This document shows, piece by piece, positions 44,362 through 56,224 of a stretch of 64,000 bases of DNA. The stretch's first letter is position 1. Each line of letters opens with the position of its first letter. A program made the translations under genes and the position numbers. The DNA comes from an uncultured Alphaproteobacteria bacterium (GTDB lineage: Bacteria; Pseudomonadota; Alphaproteobacteria; HIMB59; GCA-002718135): positions 1 to 64,000 of the forward strand of contig CACGJH010000002.1 in NCBI GenBank assembly GCA_902573325.1. Reading direction: 5' to 3'. Below the pieces are notes generated by a model. It did not search any database, had not been told where the DNA came from, and saw nothing but the letters and a program-made list of their open reading frames with translations.

Positions 44362-45347
44362 TGAAATACATAATCAGATTATTAGTAAGTACAGTAGTTT
44401 TATTAATAGTATTTTATTTTACTGCAGGTTTTTATGTTGCTTACCAAATTTTAAAAATAGATCCAACTTGTGGTTTGCACGAAGGATCTCTTCCAAATTC
44501 TTGGAGTACAACAGTTGATTCACATGAATACTCAATTCTTGCACGACAAAAAGTAAGAGAAAATTTTAAATTTAAGGACTATTATCTAGATGAATGGCAA
44601 GATGTATATTTTCAATCTCGTGACTCTGACATTAAGATTAACGGCTGGCTTTTTAATTATTTTCCAAATAGACCAATTATAATTGTAACACACGGTATAA
44701 GCCCAAATGGTAAATGTAAGTCTGAACCCAATCTCATTGCAAGTTTTTTAGTTAATAAAAAATTTAATGTTCTTACGATAGATTTAAGAAACTACGGTCA
44801 AAGTGATACTGTAAGTAGTTACGATGATTTAGGTTTAAAGTCGTATAATGATATCCTTGGTGCATTCGATTTTTTAAAAAAAATTGGTTTCAAGTCTAAT
44901 AGCATTGGATTACATGGAATATCTCTTGGTGCAAGCACCTCTATTTTTGCAGCAAATGCAGAACCAGAAATATTAGCAGTATGGGCCGATAGTTCACTTG
45001 CTGAATTTAATATGATTTTAAAAGATGAAATAGCAAGATATGGTCTAGCCATTGAATTTGGACCAGCTGTAAGTTTAGCTGGAAGAATCTTAACCGGAAC
45101 AGATCCAAGTAAATTATCTCCAGCTAAAAAATTATCCAAGAAACAATACTATTTTTTTGCTCACGGGGACTCTGATACAAGGATCTTAACAAGACACTTT
45201 AATTATTTTAAAGAATATACAAATCAAAATAAAATCAACGCTGAGTTTTGGCTAGTTGAAAACTCTTATCATGTTGATGCGATGTTTAAGTATCCAGAAG
45301 AATATTCTAAAAAAATGGAAGAGTTTTTTAATAAAAATTTAAAGTAG
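44361..45347 (+). CDS. Alpha/beta hydrolase with N-terminal membrane anchor
   Basis: A 328-residue serine hydrolase. An N-terminal membrane helix (about 4-24, IIRLLVSTVVLLIVFYFTAG) is followed by the fold: oxyanion region VTHGISPNGK, nucleophile elbow GLHGISLGAS with GxSxG, an acid in WADSS or FAHGDSD, and the catalytic histidine in ENSYHVDAM. It resembles membrane-bound alpha/beta hydrolases (ABHD/YqkD-like). The substrate is unknown. The ATG overlaps the zapE stop by one base. Its stop codon forms the outermost bases of the structured RNA that follows. Confidence 0.88.
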   Translation: MKYIIRLLVSTVVLLIVFYFTAGFYVAYQILKIDPTCGLHEGSLPNSWSTTVDSHEYSILARQKVRENFKFKDYYLDEWQDVYFQSRDSDIKINGWLFNYFPNRPIIIVTHGISPNGKCKSEPNLIASFLVNKKFNVLTIDLRNYGQSDTVSSYDDLGLKSYNDILGAFDFLKKIGFKSNSIGLHGISLGASTSIFAANAEPEILAVWADSSLAEFNMILKDEIARYGLAIEFGPAVSLAGRILTGTDPSKLSPAKKLSKKQYYFFAHGDSDTRILTRHFNYFKEYTNQNKINAEFWLVENSYHVDAMFKYPEEYSKKMEEFFNKNLK

Positions 45348-45484
45348 GCCGGACTCTAAAACTAGTTTGTACCTTGGCAGACACCTCTCTAGAAAAAGAA
45401 ACTCAACTAATTATCAAACGGCGGGTAAGATAATTAAAATTCTTGGCGTTCCTCCGAAGCTAAGAAACGAGTATAATCCGGCTT
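45346..45484 (+). ncRNA. Candidate multi-branched structured RNA upstream of sdhC
   Basis: A closing helix AGGCCGGA (45346-45353) with TCCGGCTT (45477-45484), extended by CTC (45454-like, at 45354-45356) with GAG (45469-45471) around a TATAA bulge, encloses two strong hairpins. One pairs TAATTATC (45408-45415) with GATAATTA (45429-45436), with a GC-rich 13-base loop. The other pairs TTCTTGGC (45440-45447) with GCTAAGAA (45459-45466), then TTC/GAA, ending in a CTCC tetraloop. A weak CTAG/CTAG pair (45362-45365 and 45389-45392) may add an arm. No hallmark of tmRNA, RNase P or SRP RNA is visible, and it does not look like 6S RNA. It could be the sdh leader or a stable sRNA. Confidence 0.55.
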
Positions 45485-45532
45485 TCTAAGAGTAATATCT
45501 ATCTATTTAAAATTCAAGATTTTTAGTAAAAT

Positions 45533-45560
45533 TTGACAGCAAATTTGGTTGATTTTTAAA
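45533..45560 (+). promoter_or_regulatory. Possible sdh operon promoter
   Basis: A perfect -35 TTGACA (45533-45538) is followed 16 bases later by TTTAAA (45555-45560), a weak -10. It would start transcription about 110 bases before sdhC and after the structured RNA. The remaining part of the 45485-45675 interval shows only AT-rich DNA and a ten-codon ORF at 45660-45692 that overlaps the sdhC start. Confidence 0.4.
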
Positions 45561-45675
45561 AAATATGGTACTTTTATCAACATTTAATGAACTTCCATGA
45601 TAGTAAGAAAAATTAACTAAACCAATAATATTTTGAAATTTAAGGAAAAATACTTACTTATGAAACATAAAAGAA

Positions 45676-46056
45676 ATGCAAAATATGACTGATAATAGAC
45701 CGTTATCACCTCATCTATCTATTCACAAAAGAGTACTTACTGCGGTATTTTCAATTTTTCATAGGATATCTGGAATAGGATTAAGTGTGGGTGCACTATT
45801 AATTTCAATTTGGTTTTTTTTGATTAGTTTTGGTCCTGAATTTTATATTTATTTTGAAACTTTTTCTAAAAGTATTTTGTTTAAACTAGTTCTAATGATC
45901 TGGACTGTTGGTATTTTTTATCATTTATTTAATGGATGTAGAAAATTATATTGGTCATTTGGTATTGGAATGGAATTATCTCAAGTATATAAATCTGGTT
46001 ATGCTGTTATATGTTTAACTTTAATTTCTAGTTCAGTTGTCTGGTATTTTGCATGA
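45676..46056 (+). CDS. sdhC: Succinate dehydrogenase cytochrome b556 subunit SdhC
   Basis: Membrane anchor of complex II that carries part of heme b and the ubiquinone site. The 126-residue protein has RPLSPHLSIHKR near the N terminus, the quinone-site HRISGIGLSVG, three membrane helices, and the heme-ligand histidine in FYHLFNGCRKLYW. The start could also be the ATG at 45685, which gives the more typical opening MTDNRPLSPH. Neither has a clear Shine-Dalgarno. First gene of sdhCDAB. Confidence 0.95.
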   Translation: MQNMTDNRPLSPHLSIHKRVLTAVFSIFHRISGIGLSVGALLISIWFFLISFGPEFYIYFETFSKSILFKLVLMIWTVGIFYHLFNGCRKLYWSFGIGMELSQVYKSGYAVICLTLISSSVVWYFA

Positions 46057-46382
46057 AAAACTACGCTCTTAAATGGTTAACCCAAAGAATCACTGCTTCA
46101 ATTTTAATACCTTTGACTTTTTGGTTTATATACTCTGCAATTTCATTATCAAAGATGACTTATTCTGAAATAGAAATTTTTTTTCAATCTTATTTTAATG
46201 CATTCTTATTTTTCGTTATGATGCAATCTATGCTTCTGCATTCAAAATTGGGATTGCAGACAATTATTGAAGATTATGTCACATCGAAAAAAACAGCTAA
46301 ATTTATTAAAGTATCAATTAATTATCTTGTTTATCTTATCATGATTTTAATTACTGTAAATTTAGTGAGAATGGTGTTTTAA
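46053..46382 (+). CDS. sdhD: Succinate dehydrogenase membrane anchor subunit SdhD
   Basis: The 109-residue second anchor of complex II, with three membrane helices. It opens ALKWLTQRITASILIPLTFW, and the heme-side histidine lies in MLLHSKLGLQTIIEDYV, as in other alphaproteobacterial SdhD proteins. It overlaps sdhC by 4 bases (ATGA) and sdhA starts right after its stop. Confidence 0.94.
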   Translation: MKNYALKWLTQRITASILIPLTFWFIYSAISLSKMTYSEIEIFFQSYFNAFLFFVMMQSMLLHSKLGLQTIIEDYVTSKKTAKFIKVSINYLVYLIMILITVNLVRMVF

Positions 46383-48176
46383 ATGACCAATTCATACAAA
46401 ATTATTGATCACCATTATGACGTTGTAGTTGTCGGAGCTGGAGGATCAGGACTGAGAGCTACGCTTGGTTGTGCTGAAGCCGGATTAAAAACAGCTTGTA
46501 TATCAAAAGTGTTTCCAACAAGAAGTCATACTGTTGCAGCACAAGGTGGAATTGGCGCAGCTCTAGGTAATATGGGGGAAGATAATTGGAAGTGGCACAT
46601 GTATGATACAGTTAAGGGTTCAGACTGGCTCGGAGATCAAGATGCAATAGAATACTTATGTTCTAAAGCCCCTGAAGCAGTAATTGAACTTGAAGAATAT
46701 GGAATGCCTTTTAGTAGAACGGATGATGGAAAGATCTATCAAAGACCTTTTGGCGGGCATTTAACTAATAATGGCGAGGGGGCACCAGCTATGAGAGCTT
46801 GCGCAGCAGCTGATAGGACGGGACATGCTTTACTCCACACACTCTATCAGCAATCACTTAAAAATAATGTAGAATTTTATATTGAATATTTTGTTTTAGA
46901 TTTAATTTCTGATGATCAAGGTAATTGTATTGGCGTGGTAACATGGTGCTTAGAAGATGGATCTATCCATCGATTTTTATCTCATCAAACAATTCTTGCT
47001 ACTGGCGGATATGGAAGAGCTTACTTCTCATCTACAAGTGCTCATATATGTACTGGTGATGGCAGTGCAATGGCTTTAAGACAAAACTTACCTCTTTCTG
47101 ATATGGAATTTATTCAGTTTCATCCAACTGGTGTTTACGGTGCAGGAGTATTAATCACTGAGGGAGCAAGAGGAGAAGGTGGATATTTAACCAATAGTGA
47201 TGGTGAAAGATTTATGGAGAGGTATGCTCCAAATGCAAAAGATCTGGCATCAAGGGATGTAGTAAGTCGCGCAATGACGATTGAAATTAGTGAAAATCGA
47301 GGTTGTGGAGACAATGCCGACCATGTACTCCTTCATCTTGAGCACATTGATGCTGATACATTACATAAAAGATTGCCTGGTATTTCAGAAACTGCAAAAA
47401 TATTTGCCGGAGTTGATCTGACTAAAGATCCAATACCAGTTCTTCCAACGGTCCATTATAATATGGGTGGTATACCAACAAATTATAGAACAGAAGTTCT
47501 AAGACCAACAAATGAAAATCCAGATAATGTATGTGAAGGTTTAATGGCGGTTGGTGAGGCTGCATGTGTTTCTGTACACGGTGCAAATAGATTAGGGACA
47601 AATTCATTAATCGATCTTGTAGTTTTTGGAAAAGCAGCTAGTCTAACATGTAAAGAAAAAGTAAAACCAAATTCTAAAAAAATTGAAATTAGTAAATCAA
47701 AAACAGATAATATTATTGAGAGATTTGATAAGATTAGAAACAGCAATGGAAACTCTACAACTGGAGAACTTCGCACTTCCATGCAACATATAATGCAGCA
47801 AAAATGCGCAGTATTTAGAACACATGATCTCATATCAAAAGGTATTGAAGAATATTCAAAAGTTGAGAGCTCAATGGATGACATAGATATTAAAGACAAA
47901 TCATTAATTTTTAATACAGACTTGGTCGAAGCTTTAGAGTTACACAATTTAATGGCACAATCAAAAGTTACTCTTCATTCTGCGTTAAATCGAACTGAAA
48001 GTAGAGGAGCACATGCAAGAGAAGATTATAAAGAAAGAGATGATAATAATTGGTTAGTTCACTCTTTAGCTTGGTTAAACGATAAGGGAGATGTGAGTAT
48101 GGGTTCTAGAGGTGTTCACATGAATACTCTAACTAATCATGTTCAACCAATACCACCTAAAAGAAGAGTTTATTAA
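46383..48176 (+). CDS. sdhA: Succinate dehydrogenase flavoprotein subunit SdhA
   Basis: Oxidises succinate to fumarate with covalently bound FAD. The 597-residue protein shows the Rossmann loop [15 protein letters not shown], the FAD-linked histidine in [17 protein letters not shown], the substrate and catalytic segments [23 protein letters not shown] and [18 protein letters not shown] and [17 protein letters not shown]. The C-terminal [16 protein letters not shown] is standard. It shares the last base of its stop with the sdhB start. Confidence 0.98.
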   Translation: MTNSYKIIDHHYDVVVVGAGGSGLRATLGCAEAGLKTACISKVFPTRSHTVAAQGGIGAALGNMGEDNWKWHMYDTVKGSDWLGDQDAIEYLCSKAPEAVIELEEYGMPFSRTDDGKIYQRPFGGHLTNNGEGAPAMRACAAADRTGHALLHTLYQQSLKNNVEFYIEYFVLDLISDDQGNCIGVVTWCLEDGSIHRFLSHQTILATGGYGRAYFSSTSAHICTGDGSAMALRQNLPLSDMEFIQFHPTGVYGAGVLITEGARGEGGYLTNSDGERFMERYAPNAKDLASRDVVSRAMTIEISENRGCGDNADHVLLHLEHIDADTLHKRLPGISETAKIFAGVDLTKDPIPVLPTVHYNMGGIPTNYRTEVLRPTNENPDNVCEGLMAVGEAACVSVHGANRLGTNSLIDLVVFGKAASLTCKEKVKPNSKKIEISKSKTDNIIERFDKIRNSNGNSTTGELRTSMQHIMQQKCAVFRTHDLISKGIEEYSKVESSMDDIDIKDKSLIFNTDLVEALELHNLMAQSKVTLHSALNRTESRGAHAREDYKERDDNNWLVHSLAWLNDKGDVSMGSRGVHMNTLTNHVQPIPPKRRVY

Positions 48177-48964
48177 TGGCTCAGTTTACACTCCCTGCGA
48201 ATTCAAAAATAACTAAAGGGAAAACTTATCAATTAAAAGAACCTGGAAATAATCCAAAGAAACTTGCAATCTACAGATGGGATCCCGAAGATGATAAAAA
48301 TCCTAGGATAGATAATTATGAGATAGATCAAGAAAAGTGTGGCCCAATGGTATTAGACGCACTTATGAAAATAAAAAACGAAATTGATCCAACTTTAACA
48401 TTTAGAAGATCTTGTAGAGAAGGAGTTTGTGGTTCCTGTGCTATGAATATTGATGGTGTTAACACATTAGCATGTTTGAAAAGTATGTCTGATGTAAAGA
48501 ATGAAATAAAAATTTACCCTCTTCCACATATGCGTGTAGTAAAAGATTTAGTTCCAGATCTTAGTAAGGCTTATGAGCAACTGGCTTCCATTAAACCTTG
48601 GTTGCAGCGTAAAAAAACAAATGAAGAAAAAAACTCAGGAGACGAAAAAAAACAATCACCAAAAGATAGAGAAAAACTAGATGGTAAATGGGAGTGTGTA
48701 TTATGTTTTTGCTGCACTACTTCTTGTCCAAGTTATTGGTGGAATGGAGATGAATATCTAGGACCTGCAGTCCTTTTACAAGCAGCAAGATGGGTAAGTG
48801 ACTCTAGAGACTCAGAAAGAAAAGAGAGATTAAAAGCAATAAATGATTCATTAAAACTTTATAGATGTCATTCAATAATGAATTGTACTAGGTCTTGTCC
48901 TAAAGGTCTAAATCCAGCCAAAGAAATTGCTGGACTTAAAAAGGCTATTGTTACAGAATTGTAA
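48176..48964 (+). CDS. sdhB: Succinate dehydrogenase iron-sulfur subunit SdhB
   Basis: Carries the three iron-sulfur clusters of complex II. The 262-residue protein has [2Fe-2S] ligands in [13 protein letters not shown] and LACL, then [4Fe-4S] ligands in [17 protein letters not shown] and the [3Fe-4S]/[4Fe-4S] set in [24 protein letters not shown] charged insertion [20 protein letters not shown] between the domains is about 15 residues longer than in E. coli. The start overlaps the sdhA stop. Confidence 0.97.
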   Translation: MAQFTLPANSKITKGKTYQLKEPGNNPKKLAIYRWDPEDDKNPRIDNYEIDQEKCGPMVLDALMKIKNEIDPTLTFRRSCREGVCGSCAMNIDGVNTLACLKSMSDVKNEIKIYPLPHMRVVKDLVPDLSKAYEQLASIKPWLQRKKTNEEKNSGDEKKQSPKDREKLDGKWECVLCFCCTTSCPSYWWNGDEYLGPAVLLQAARWVSDSRDSERKERLKAINDSLKLYRCHSIMNCTRSCPKGLNPAKEIAGLKKAIVTEL

Positions 48965-48982
48965 TTAAAGTATAAAACTTAA

Positions 48983-49945
<963 letters not shown>

Positions 49946-49986
49946 TTGTATTTTTCATCTAATCTAACTATTACCTTTTTATCAAA

Positions 49987-51171
49987 ATGAATTTACATGA
50001 ATACCAAGCTAAAGATCTACTAAGAAAGTACAATCTACCTATACTTGAAGGCAAAAGTTATATTGAAAATGTTGATGATTTAGAAAAAGATTTACAAAAT
50101 ATAAAAGGACCACCTTGGGTTATCAAATCACAGATACATGCTGGAGGAAGAGGAGAAGGGAAATTTTTAAAACCATTTAATACAAAAGGTGGAGTACAAA
50201 TAACAGAATCAATTGATGATGCACAAAAAATTGCAAAAGGAATGATGGGTAATATATTGATTACAAAACAAACAGGCAATGAGGGCAAGTTAGTAAATAG
50301 AATTTATTTAGAAGCTGGATGTGAAATTGATAGGGAATATTATTTAAGTATTCTTCTTGATAGGAATCAATCAAAATTAATGATGATGGTATCTGATGCT
50401 GGTGGTGTAGACATAGAAGATGTAGCTGAGAAAACACCAGAAAGAATTCAATATGTTTATTTTGATAACTTAGAAGATTTTACAATTAGTGATAGTCTTC
50501 AAAATAAATTAAATTTTTCTATTAATGAGTTTAACCAATTTAAAGAAATTGTTTCAAATTTATGTAAGGCCTATGTCGAAATAGATGCTTCTTTAATTGA
50601 AATTAATCCTCTTGTTGTGACAAAAGATGAAAAACTAATTATTTTAGATGCTAAAATTAATATTGATGATAATGCTCTGTATAGACAGGCTGACATTGAA
50701 AAATTAAAAGATACTTCAGAAGAAAATGATTTAGAACTTGAAGCTTCTGAAAACGATATGGTTTACATTAAACTAGATGGGAAAATAGGCTGTATGGTTA
50801 ACGGAGCTGGGCTAGCTATGGCAACTATGGATATTATTAAACAATTTGGAATGGAGCCAGCTAATTTTTTAGATTTAGGTGGTACAGCAAATAAAGAAAG
50901 AGCCATTAAAGCTTTCAAGATTATTCAATCAGATAAAAATGTGAAATCTGTCTTCATAAATATTTTTGGAGGAATCATCCATTGTGATATGATTGCTAAT
51001 GGCATCATTGATGCAATTAAAGAATTAGATTTTAAACTTCCTGTTGTTGTACGTTTTCAAGGAACAAATTCTAAAGAGGGAAGAGACATGATAAATAATT
51101 CATCATTAGGATTAATTTCAATTGATGATTTTTCAAATGCAGCTCAGAAAGCTGTGGAGTTATCAGAATAG
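49987..51171 (+). CDS. sucC: Succinyl-CoA ligase (ADP-forming) beta subunit SucC
   Basis: The nucleotide-grasp subunit of succinyl-CoA synthetase. In the 394-residue protein the N terminus is [18 protein letters not shown]; the ATP-grasp includes [40 protein letters not shown], and the CoA/succinate end shows [19 protein letters not shown] and [16 protein letters not shown]. The last base pair region overlaps the GTG start of sucD. Confidence 0.97.
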   Translation: MNLHEYQAKDLLRKYNLPILEGKSYIENVDDLEKDLQNIKGPPWVIKSQIHAGGRGEGKFLKPFNTKGGVQITESIDDAQKIAKGMMGNILITKQTGNEGKLVNRIYLEAGCEIDREYYLSILLDRNQSKLMMMVSDAGGVDIEDVAEKTPERIQYVYFDNLEDFTISDSLQNKLNFSINEFNQFKEIVSNLCKAYVEIDASLIEINPLVVTKDEKLIILDAKINIDDNALYRQADIEKLKDTSEENDLELEASENDMVYIKLDGKIGCMVNGAGLAMATMDIIKQFGMEPANFLDLGGTANKERAIKAFKIIQSDKNVKSVFINIFGGIIHCDMIANGIIDAIKELDFKLPVVVRFQGTNSKEGRDMINNSSLGLISIDDFSNAAQKAVELSE

Positions 51172-52055
51172 TGTCAATTTTAGTTAATAAAAATACAAGA
51201 CTTATTTGCCAAGGCTTTACCGGTTCTCAAGGAACATATCATTCTGAACAAGCTATAGCATATGGTACAAACCTTGTAGGTGGTGTAACGCCTGGTAAAG
51301 GAGGGCAGACCCATTTAAATTTACCGGTGTTTAATACCGTTGCTGATGCAGTTAAACAAACTGAAGCAAACGCAACAGTCATTTATGTGCCTGCTAAGTT
51401 TGCTGCTAAAGCAATCCACGAAGCTTTAGATGCAAACATTGAATTAATTGTATGCATTACAGAAGGTATTCCAGTCTTAGATATGATTGATATAAAAAAA
51501 AGAATTATTAACAATAAAACATATTTGATTGGGCCAAACTGCCCAGGTTTAATAACACCTTCCGAATGCAAGATTGGTATCATGCCTGGTTTCATTCATA
51601 AAAAAGGTAAAATAGGTATAGTGAGTAGATCAGGAACATTAACTTATGAAGCTGTTGCACAAACAACAGAGGTAGGATTAGGTCAATCAACATGTGTTGG
51701 TATTGGTGGAGATCCAATACATGGTATGGATTTTGTAGATTGTATAAAGTTATTTTTAGAAGACGATGAGACTGAGGGAATATTAATGATAGGTGAAATT
51801 GGTGGCGAGGAGGAAGAAAATGCGGCAGAATTTATTTCAAATTCAAAAAGAAAAAAACCAGTTTCAGCATTTATAGCTGGACAATCTGCCCCTAAAGGAA
51901 AACGTATGGGTCATGCAGGAGCTATCGTTTCAGGCTCAAAAGGTACAGCTAATTCCAAAATTAAATCTTTAGAAAATGCTGGAGTTTTGGTGTCAAAATC
52001 CCCGGCATCATTGGGAAAAACTATGAAATTAGCAATGCAAAATGGGAATAATTAG
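51171..52055 (+). CDS. sucD: Succinyl-CoA ligase alpha subunit SucD
   Basis: The 294-residue CoA-binding subunit carrying the phospho-histidine. The N terminus [33 protein letters not shown] binds Co[19 protein letters not shown] and [15 protein letters not shown] follow, and the active histidine is in [13 protein letters not shown]. Translation begins at GTG 51171-51173, overlapping sucC by one base. The stop is 51 bases before sucA. Confidence 0.97.
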   Translation: MSILVNKNTRLICQGFTGSQGTYHSEQAIAYGTNLVGGVTPGKGGQTHLNLPVFNTVADAVKQTEANATVIYVPAKFAAKAIHEALDANIELIVCITEGIPVLDMIDIKKRIINNKTYLIGPNCPGLITPSECKIGIMPGFIHKKGKIGIVSRSGTLTYEAVAQTTEVGLGQSTCVGIGGDPIHGMDFVDCIKLFLEDDETEGILMIGEIGGEEEENAAEFISNSKRKKPVSAFIAGQSAPKGKRMGHAGAIVSGSKGTANSKIKSLENAGVLVSKSPASLGKTMKLAMQNGNN

Positions 52056-52106
52056 TTTCCATTAGTATGATTGTTATGCGAAATGGTTTTAGTTTAATAG
52101 AAATCT

Positions 52107-55010
52107 ATGAATGATACTTTCTTAAATAGTGCTAATGCTCCATATGTAGCCGAACTATATTCTAAATTTAGAAATGACCCTGAAAGTGTGGATACAACTT
52201 GGAAAGATTTTTTTAATAATTTGAATGAAGATGACTATTCTGTTCTTAAAGATTTTGGAGGACCAGAATGGAAAGAACGTCCGTCAAGTATAATAGATAA
52301 AAATTACATAACTAAGGTTATAAAATCAAATGCGAATTACAATTCTGAGGAATTTAGAATATCAACCTTAGATTCAATTAGAGCATTAAGATTAATTAGA
52401 GCGTTTAGAATTAACGGACATTTAATCGCAGATCTTGACCCCTTAGGAATATCTGAAAGAGAGTATCCTCAAGAATTAGATTATAAAAGCTACGGTTTTA
52501 ATGAATCAGATTTAGAAAAAGAAATATTCATTGATGGAAGTTTAGGTTTAGAAAAAAGTAAATTAAAAAATATTATCAAAATATTAAAAGAAACTTATTC
52601 TGCTTCAATTGGTGTTGAATTTTTACACATACAACAAGCTGATCAAAAACAATGGGTGCAAGAAAGAATTGAAGAAGTAAGAAATAAAACAAATTTTACA
52701 AATGAAGGAAAAAAAGCAATTTATAAAAGATTAGTTGAATCAGAACTATTTGAGCAGTTTTTAGATAAAAAGTTTTTAGGTACAAAGAGATACGGTATCG
52801 AAGGTGGTGAAGCGATGATACCCGGGATAGAGCAAATTGTTAAACAAGCATGTTTGTCTGGAATTGAAGATATTATTATTGGAACAGCTCATCGAGGGAG
52901 ACTAACACTTCTATCAAGTGTCTTGGAAATGCCTTACAAAAAAATATTATCAAAATTCCAAGGATCTTTAAACGATCCAAATGAGGTACTAGGTTCAGGT
53001 GATGTAAAATATCATTTAGGAGTTTCTGCTGATCGTGAATTTGAAAAAAAGAAAATTCATTTATCGCTCACCTCTAATCCATCACACTTAGAGGCAGTTA
53101 ACCCAGTTGTGGCAGGAAAAGTAAGAGCTAAACAAACTTTAGCTAAAGATAAAACAACAGATAAAGTTATCGGTTTATTAATTCATGGAGATGCAGCAAT
53201 AGCTGGACAAGGAGTTGTGGCCGAAACATTTGCTATGTCACAATTAAGAGGGTTTAAAACAGGTGGTACCATTCACTTTGTAATTAACAATCAGATAGGT
53301 TTTACAACTATGCCACAATATGGACGATCAGCACCTTATTGTACTGAAATTGCAAAAATGGTTCAGGCACCAATATTTCATGTTAATGGCGATGACCCAG
53401 AAGCAGTAGTTCATGTTTGTAGACTTGCAACGGAATTTAGAAATAAATTTAAAGTCGATGTTGTTGTAGATATGTTTTGCTACAGAAGATCAGGACATAA
53501 CGAAGCTGATGAACCCTCTTTTACTCAGCCACTAATGTATAAGGCTATCAAAAAACAAATTACTACAAGAGAAAAATATGAAAAAAAATTAATTGAGAAC
53601 AATACTCTTTTAGAAGAAGAATCTAGAGACATTGTAGATTCTTTTAAAAATTTTTTAGATAAAGAATTTGAATCAACTAAAAATTATAAACCAAATAAAG
53701 TAGATTGGTTAGAGGGAACTTGGACAGGTTTATCTACTGCAACATTTGATGCAAGAAGAGGAAAAACATCTGTAAAAGAAAAAACATTAATTAACGTTGC
53801 TAAAAAAATTCATGAAATACCTGGAGATTTTAATGCCCATAGAAGAATCAAAAAAATTTATGGAGATCGATTAACAAGTGTCATCAATGGAAAAGGTATT
53901 GATTGGGCAACTTCTGAAAGTTTAGCTTTAGCGACACTTTTAGATGAGGGATACGGTGTTCGAATATCTGGACAAGATGTTGGAAGAGGAACATTTAGTC
54001 ATAGACATGGTGTACTATATGATCAAGAAAACGAAAATCGTTTTGTTCCATTAAGACACTTTCAAAACAAACAAGGTTACTTTGAAATTATAGATAGTTT
54101 TTTATCTGAGTTTGGTGTTCTTGGTTTTGAATATGGATATTCACAAGTTGATCCTAAGACACTAGTTATATGGGAAGCACAGTTTGGTGATTTTGCAAAT
54201 GGTGCACAAATTATGATTGATCAATTCATAAGCTCTGGAGAAAGAAAATGGTTGAGAATGTCTGGTTTAACGATGCTTCTTCCCCACGGACATGAGGGCC
54301 AAGGTCCTGAGCATACAAGTGGAAGATTAGAAAGATTTTTACAGATGTGTGCGGAAGATAATATGCAAATTGTTAATTGTACAAGTCCTGCAAATTATTT
54401 TCATGTTTTAAGAAGGCAACTACATAGAAACTTTAGGAAACCTCTAATTATATTTACACCAAAATCTACACTTAGACATAAATCTAATGTTTCTAATATT
54501 GAGGATTATATTAATGGATCAACTTTCCATAGAATTCTTACTGATAAATTATCTGTTAAAGAAAAAAGGAAAAATAAAAGATTAATCATTTGCTCTGGTA
54601 AAATATATTTTGAACTTGCAGATCACATAGCAAAAAATAAAATTAAAAATCTCTCCATAATAAGATTAGAGCAGATTTATCCATTTCCTTATGAAAACTT
54701 TAGAGATGAATTAAAACATTATACGGATGCTGAAATTATCTGGGCACAAGAAGAGCCAAAAAATATGGGTGCCTGGGGTTTTGTGAAAGGCAGATTGGAA
54801 AGTGTTATGCAGGAAGCCAAAGTTAAACAAGAAAAAATATTCTATGTTGGTAGAAGTCCAGCCGCGTCTCCTGCAGCTGGTTCTTTAGAAAGACACTTAA
54901 GTAACCAAGAAACTATTCTAAAAATGGCAACTCAAGATTCGATTAGTAAAATTATCAAATCTTGGGCAGGTATTTCAACAAAATTAAAGACTAATCTGCC
55001 AATTGAATAA
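52107..55010 (+). CDS. sucA: 2-oxoglutarate dehydrogenase E1 component SucA
   Basis: The thiamine-diphosphate decarboxylase of the 2-oxoglutarate dehydrogenase complex. The 967-residue length is normal. Motifs: SLDSIRALRLIRAFRINGHLIADLDPLG, GTAHRGRLTLLSSVLEMPYKKI, HLSLTSNPSHLEAVNPVVAGKVRAKQ, HGDAAIAGQGVVAET, the ThDP GDDPEAVVHVCRLATEFR, FCYRRSGHNEADEPSFTQP and RISGQDVGRGTFSHRH. The N-terminal NSANAPYVAELYSKFRNDPESVD is the E2-binding peptide. It is 31 bases ahead of sucB. Confidence 0.97.
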   Translation: MNDTFLNSANAPYVAELYSKFRNDPESVDTTWKDFFNNLNEDDYSVLKDFGGPEWKERPSSIIDKNYITKVIKSNANYNSEEFRISTLDSIRALRLIRAFRINGHLIADLDPLGISEREYPQELDYKSYGFNESDLEKEIFIDGSLGLEKSKLKNIIKILKETYSASIGVEFLHIQQADQKQWVQERIEEVRNKTNFTNEGKKAIYKRLVESELFEQFLDKKFLGTKRYGIEGGEAMIPGIEQIVKQACLSGIEDIIIGTAHRGRLTLLSSVLEMPYKKILSKFQGSLNDPNEVLGSGDVKYHLGVSADREFEKKKIHLSLTSNPSHLEAVNPVVAGKVRAKQTLAKDKTTDKVIGLLIHGDAAIAGQGVVAETFAMSQLRGFKTGGTIHFVINNQIGFTTMPQYGRSAPYCTEIAKMVQAPIFHVNGDDPEAVVHVCRLATEFRNKFKVDVVVDMFCYRRSGHNEADEPSFTQPLMYKAIKKQITTREKYEKKLIENNTLLEEESRDIVDSFKNFLDKEFESTKNYKPNKVDWLEGTWTGLSTATFDARRGKTSVKEKTLINVAKKIHEIPGDFNAHRRIKKIYGDRLTSVINGKGIDWATSESLALATLLDEGYGVRISGQDVGRGTFSHRHGVLYDQENENRFVPLRHFQNKQGYFEIIDSFLSEFGVLGFEYGYSQVDPKTLVIWEAQFGDFANGAQIMIDQFISSGERKWLRMSGLTMLLPHGHEGQGPEHTSGRLERFLQMCAEDNMQIVNCTSPANYFHVLRRQLHRNFRKPLIIFTPKSTLRHKSNVSNIEDYINGSTFHRILTDKLSVKEKRKNKRLIICSGKIYFELADHIAKNKIKNLSIIRLEQIYPFPYENFRDELKHYTDAEIIWAQEEPKNMGAWGFVKGRLESVMQEAKVKQEKIFYVGRSPAASPAAGSLERHLSNQETILKMATQDSISKIIKSWAGISTKLKTNLPIE

Positions 55011-55041
55011 ATTGACGTAAATGTTATTAAGCATTTAATTA

Positions 55042-56223
55042 ATGAGCACTGAATTAATAGTTCCAACACTTGGAGAGTCAATTACGGAAGCAACTGTTTC
55101 AAAATGGCTTAAGGATATAGGCGATAATTTTGAAGCAGATGAACCTTTAGTTGAAATTGAGACAGACAAAATTACAGTTGAAGTACCAGCACCTCATGCA
55201 GGCTCTCTAAAAGAAATAAAAGTTTCTGAAGGCACTGATGTTGAAATTGGTGGTATTTTAGGAATCTTAGATGAATCAAAAGGCAAAACAACAAGTCCTA
55301 AAAAAACTGAAAATAAAGAAGAAAAAATAAAAGAAGAAGTAAAAGCAGTTAAGGTTGAAACAAAATCTTCGCCTGCCAAATCTTCACCATCTGCAAGAAA
55401 AATTGCTGAAGAAAATAATATTAAACTTGAAGATGTCACCTCATCCCGCTCTGATGGAAGAATTAATAAAGAAGATGTAGTTTCTCATCTTTCTTCTTCA
55501 AATAAAACAAGCACTAACAAAGGTGAAAGAGAAGAAGTTGTTAAAATGTCTAAAATCAGACAGACAATATCTAAACGTTTAAAGGAGGCTCAAAATACAG
55601 CAGCCATACTTACGACTTTCAATGAAATTGACATGTCCAAAGTTATGGAAATTAGAAAATCAAAAAACCAAGAATTTCAAAGTCGGTATGAGGTCAAATT
55701 GGGTTTCATGTCATTTTTTGTAAAAGCAGTAGTAAAAAGTTTGCAAGAGTATCCAGCTGTGAATGCTGAAATTAAAGATGAAAATATAATTTATAAAAAT
55801 CATTTTGATATAGGTATAGCTGTTGGAACTGAAAAAGGATTAGTCGTACCAATACTTAAAGACGCCGATCAATTGAGTTTTGGAGAAATAGAAACTAAAA
55901 TTATTGATCTTAGTACAAAAGCCAAAGATGGAACGTTGACCATGGACGATTTGACTGGTGGAACTTTTACAATTTCAAATGGTGGCGTTTACGGATCAAT
56001 GCTCAGCACTCCAATAATCAATAGACCTCAATCTGGAATTTTAGGGATGCATAATATTCAAAAAAGAGCAGTAGTTGTAAATGATGAAATAGTAATTAGG
56101 CCAATGATGTATGTTGCATTAAGTTATGATCATAGAATTATTGATGGAAAAGAAAGTGTTGGATTTTTAGTGAAAGTGAAAGAACTTCTAGAAGATCCAT
56201 CCGAATTAGTATTAGGAATATAA
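55042..56223 (+). CDS. sucB: Dihydrolipoamide succinyltransferase E2 component SucB
   Basis: The succinyl-transferring core of the 2-oxoglutarate dehydrogenase complex. The 393-residue protein has one lipoyl domain with the lipoylated lysine in [14 protein letters not shown] (about K43) and a charged linker. The E1/E3-binding domain reads [18 protein letters not shown], and the catalytic domain ends with the [17 protein letters not shown] histidine. A single lipoyl domain is the rule for this E2. Gene order sucA-sucB-lpd supports the assignment over the pyruvate E2. Confidence 0.97.
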   Translation: MSTELIVPTLGESITEATVSKWLKDIGDNFEADEPLVEIETDKITVEVPAPHAGSLKEIKVSEGTDVEIGGILGILDESKGKTTSPKKTENKEEKIKEEVKAVKVETKSSPAKSSPSARKIAEENNIKLEDVTSSRSDGRINKEDVVSHLSSSNKTSTNKGEREEVVKMSKIRQTISKRLKEAQNTAAILTTFNEIDMSKVMEIRKSKNQEFQSRYEVKLGFMSFFVKAVVKSLQEYPAVNAEIKDENIIYKNHFDIGIAVGTEKGLVVPILKDADQLSFGEIETKIIDLSTKAKDGTLTMDDLTGGTFTISNGGVYGSMLSTPIINRPQSGILGMHNIQKRAVVVNDEIVIRPMMYVALSYDHRIIDGKESVGFLVKVKELLEDPSELVLGI

Positions 56224-56224
56224 A

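Noticed and set aside
45472-45477. TATAAT as a promoter -10 box for sdh
   Set aside because: No -35 element at 16-18 bases; the sequence is better explained as a bulge and part of the closing helix of the structured RNA.
45346-45484. Assignment of the structured element as 6S, 4.5S, tmRNA or RNase P RNA
   Set aside because: Characteristic conserved sequences are not visible and the branched fold does not match the long single hairpin of 6S RNA; a covariance search is needed before naming it.
45660-45692. Ten-codon ORF (MKHKRNAKYD) before and overlapping sdhC as a leader peptide
   Set aside because: Too short, no amino-acid bias that would suggest attenuation, and no terminator/antiterminator pair seen.
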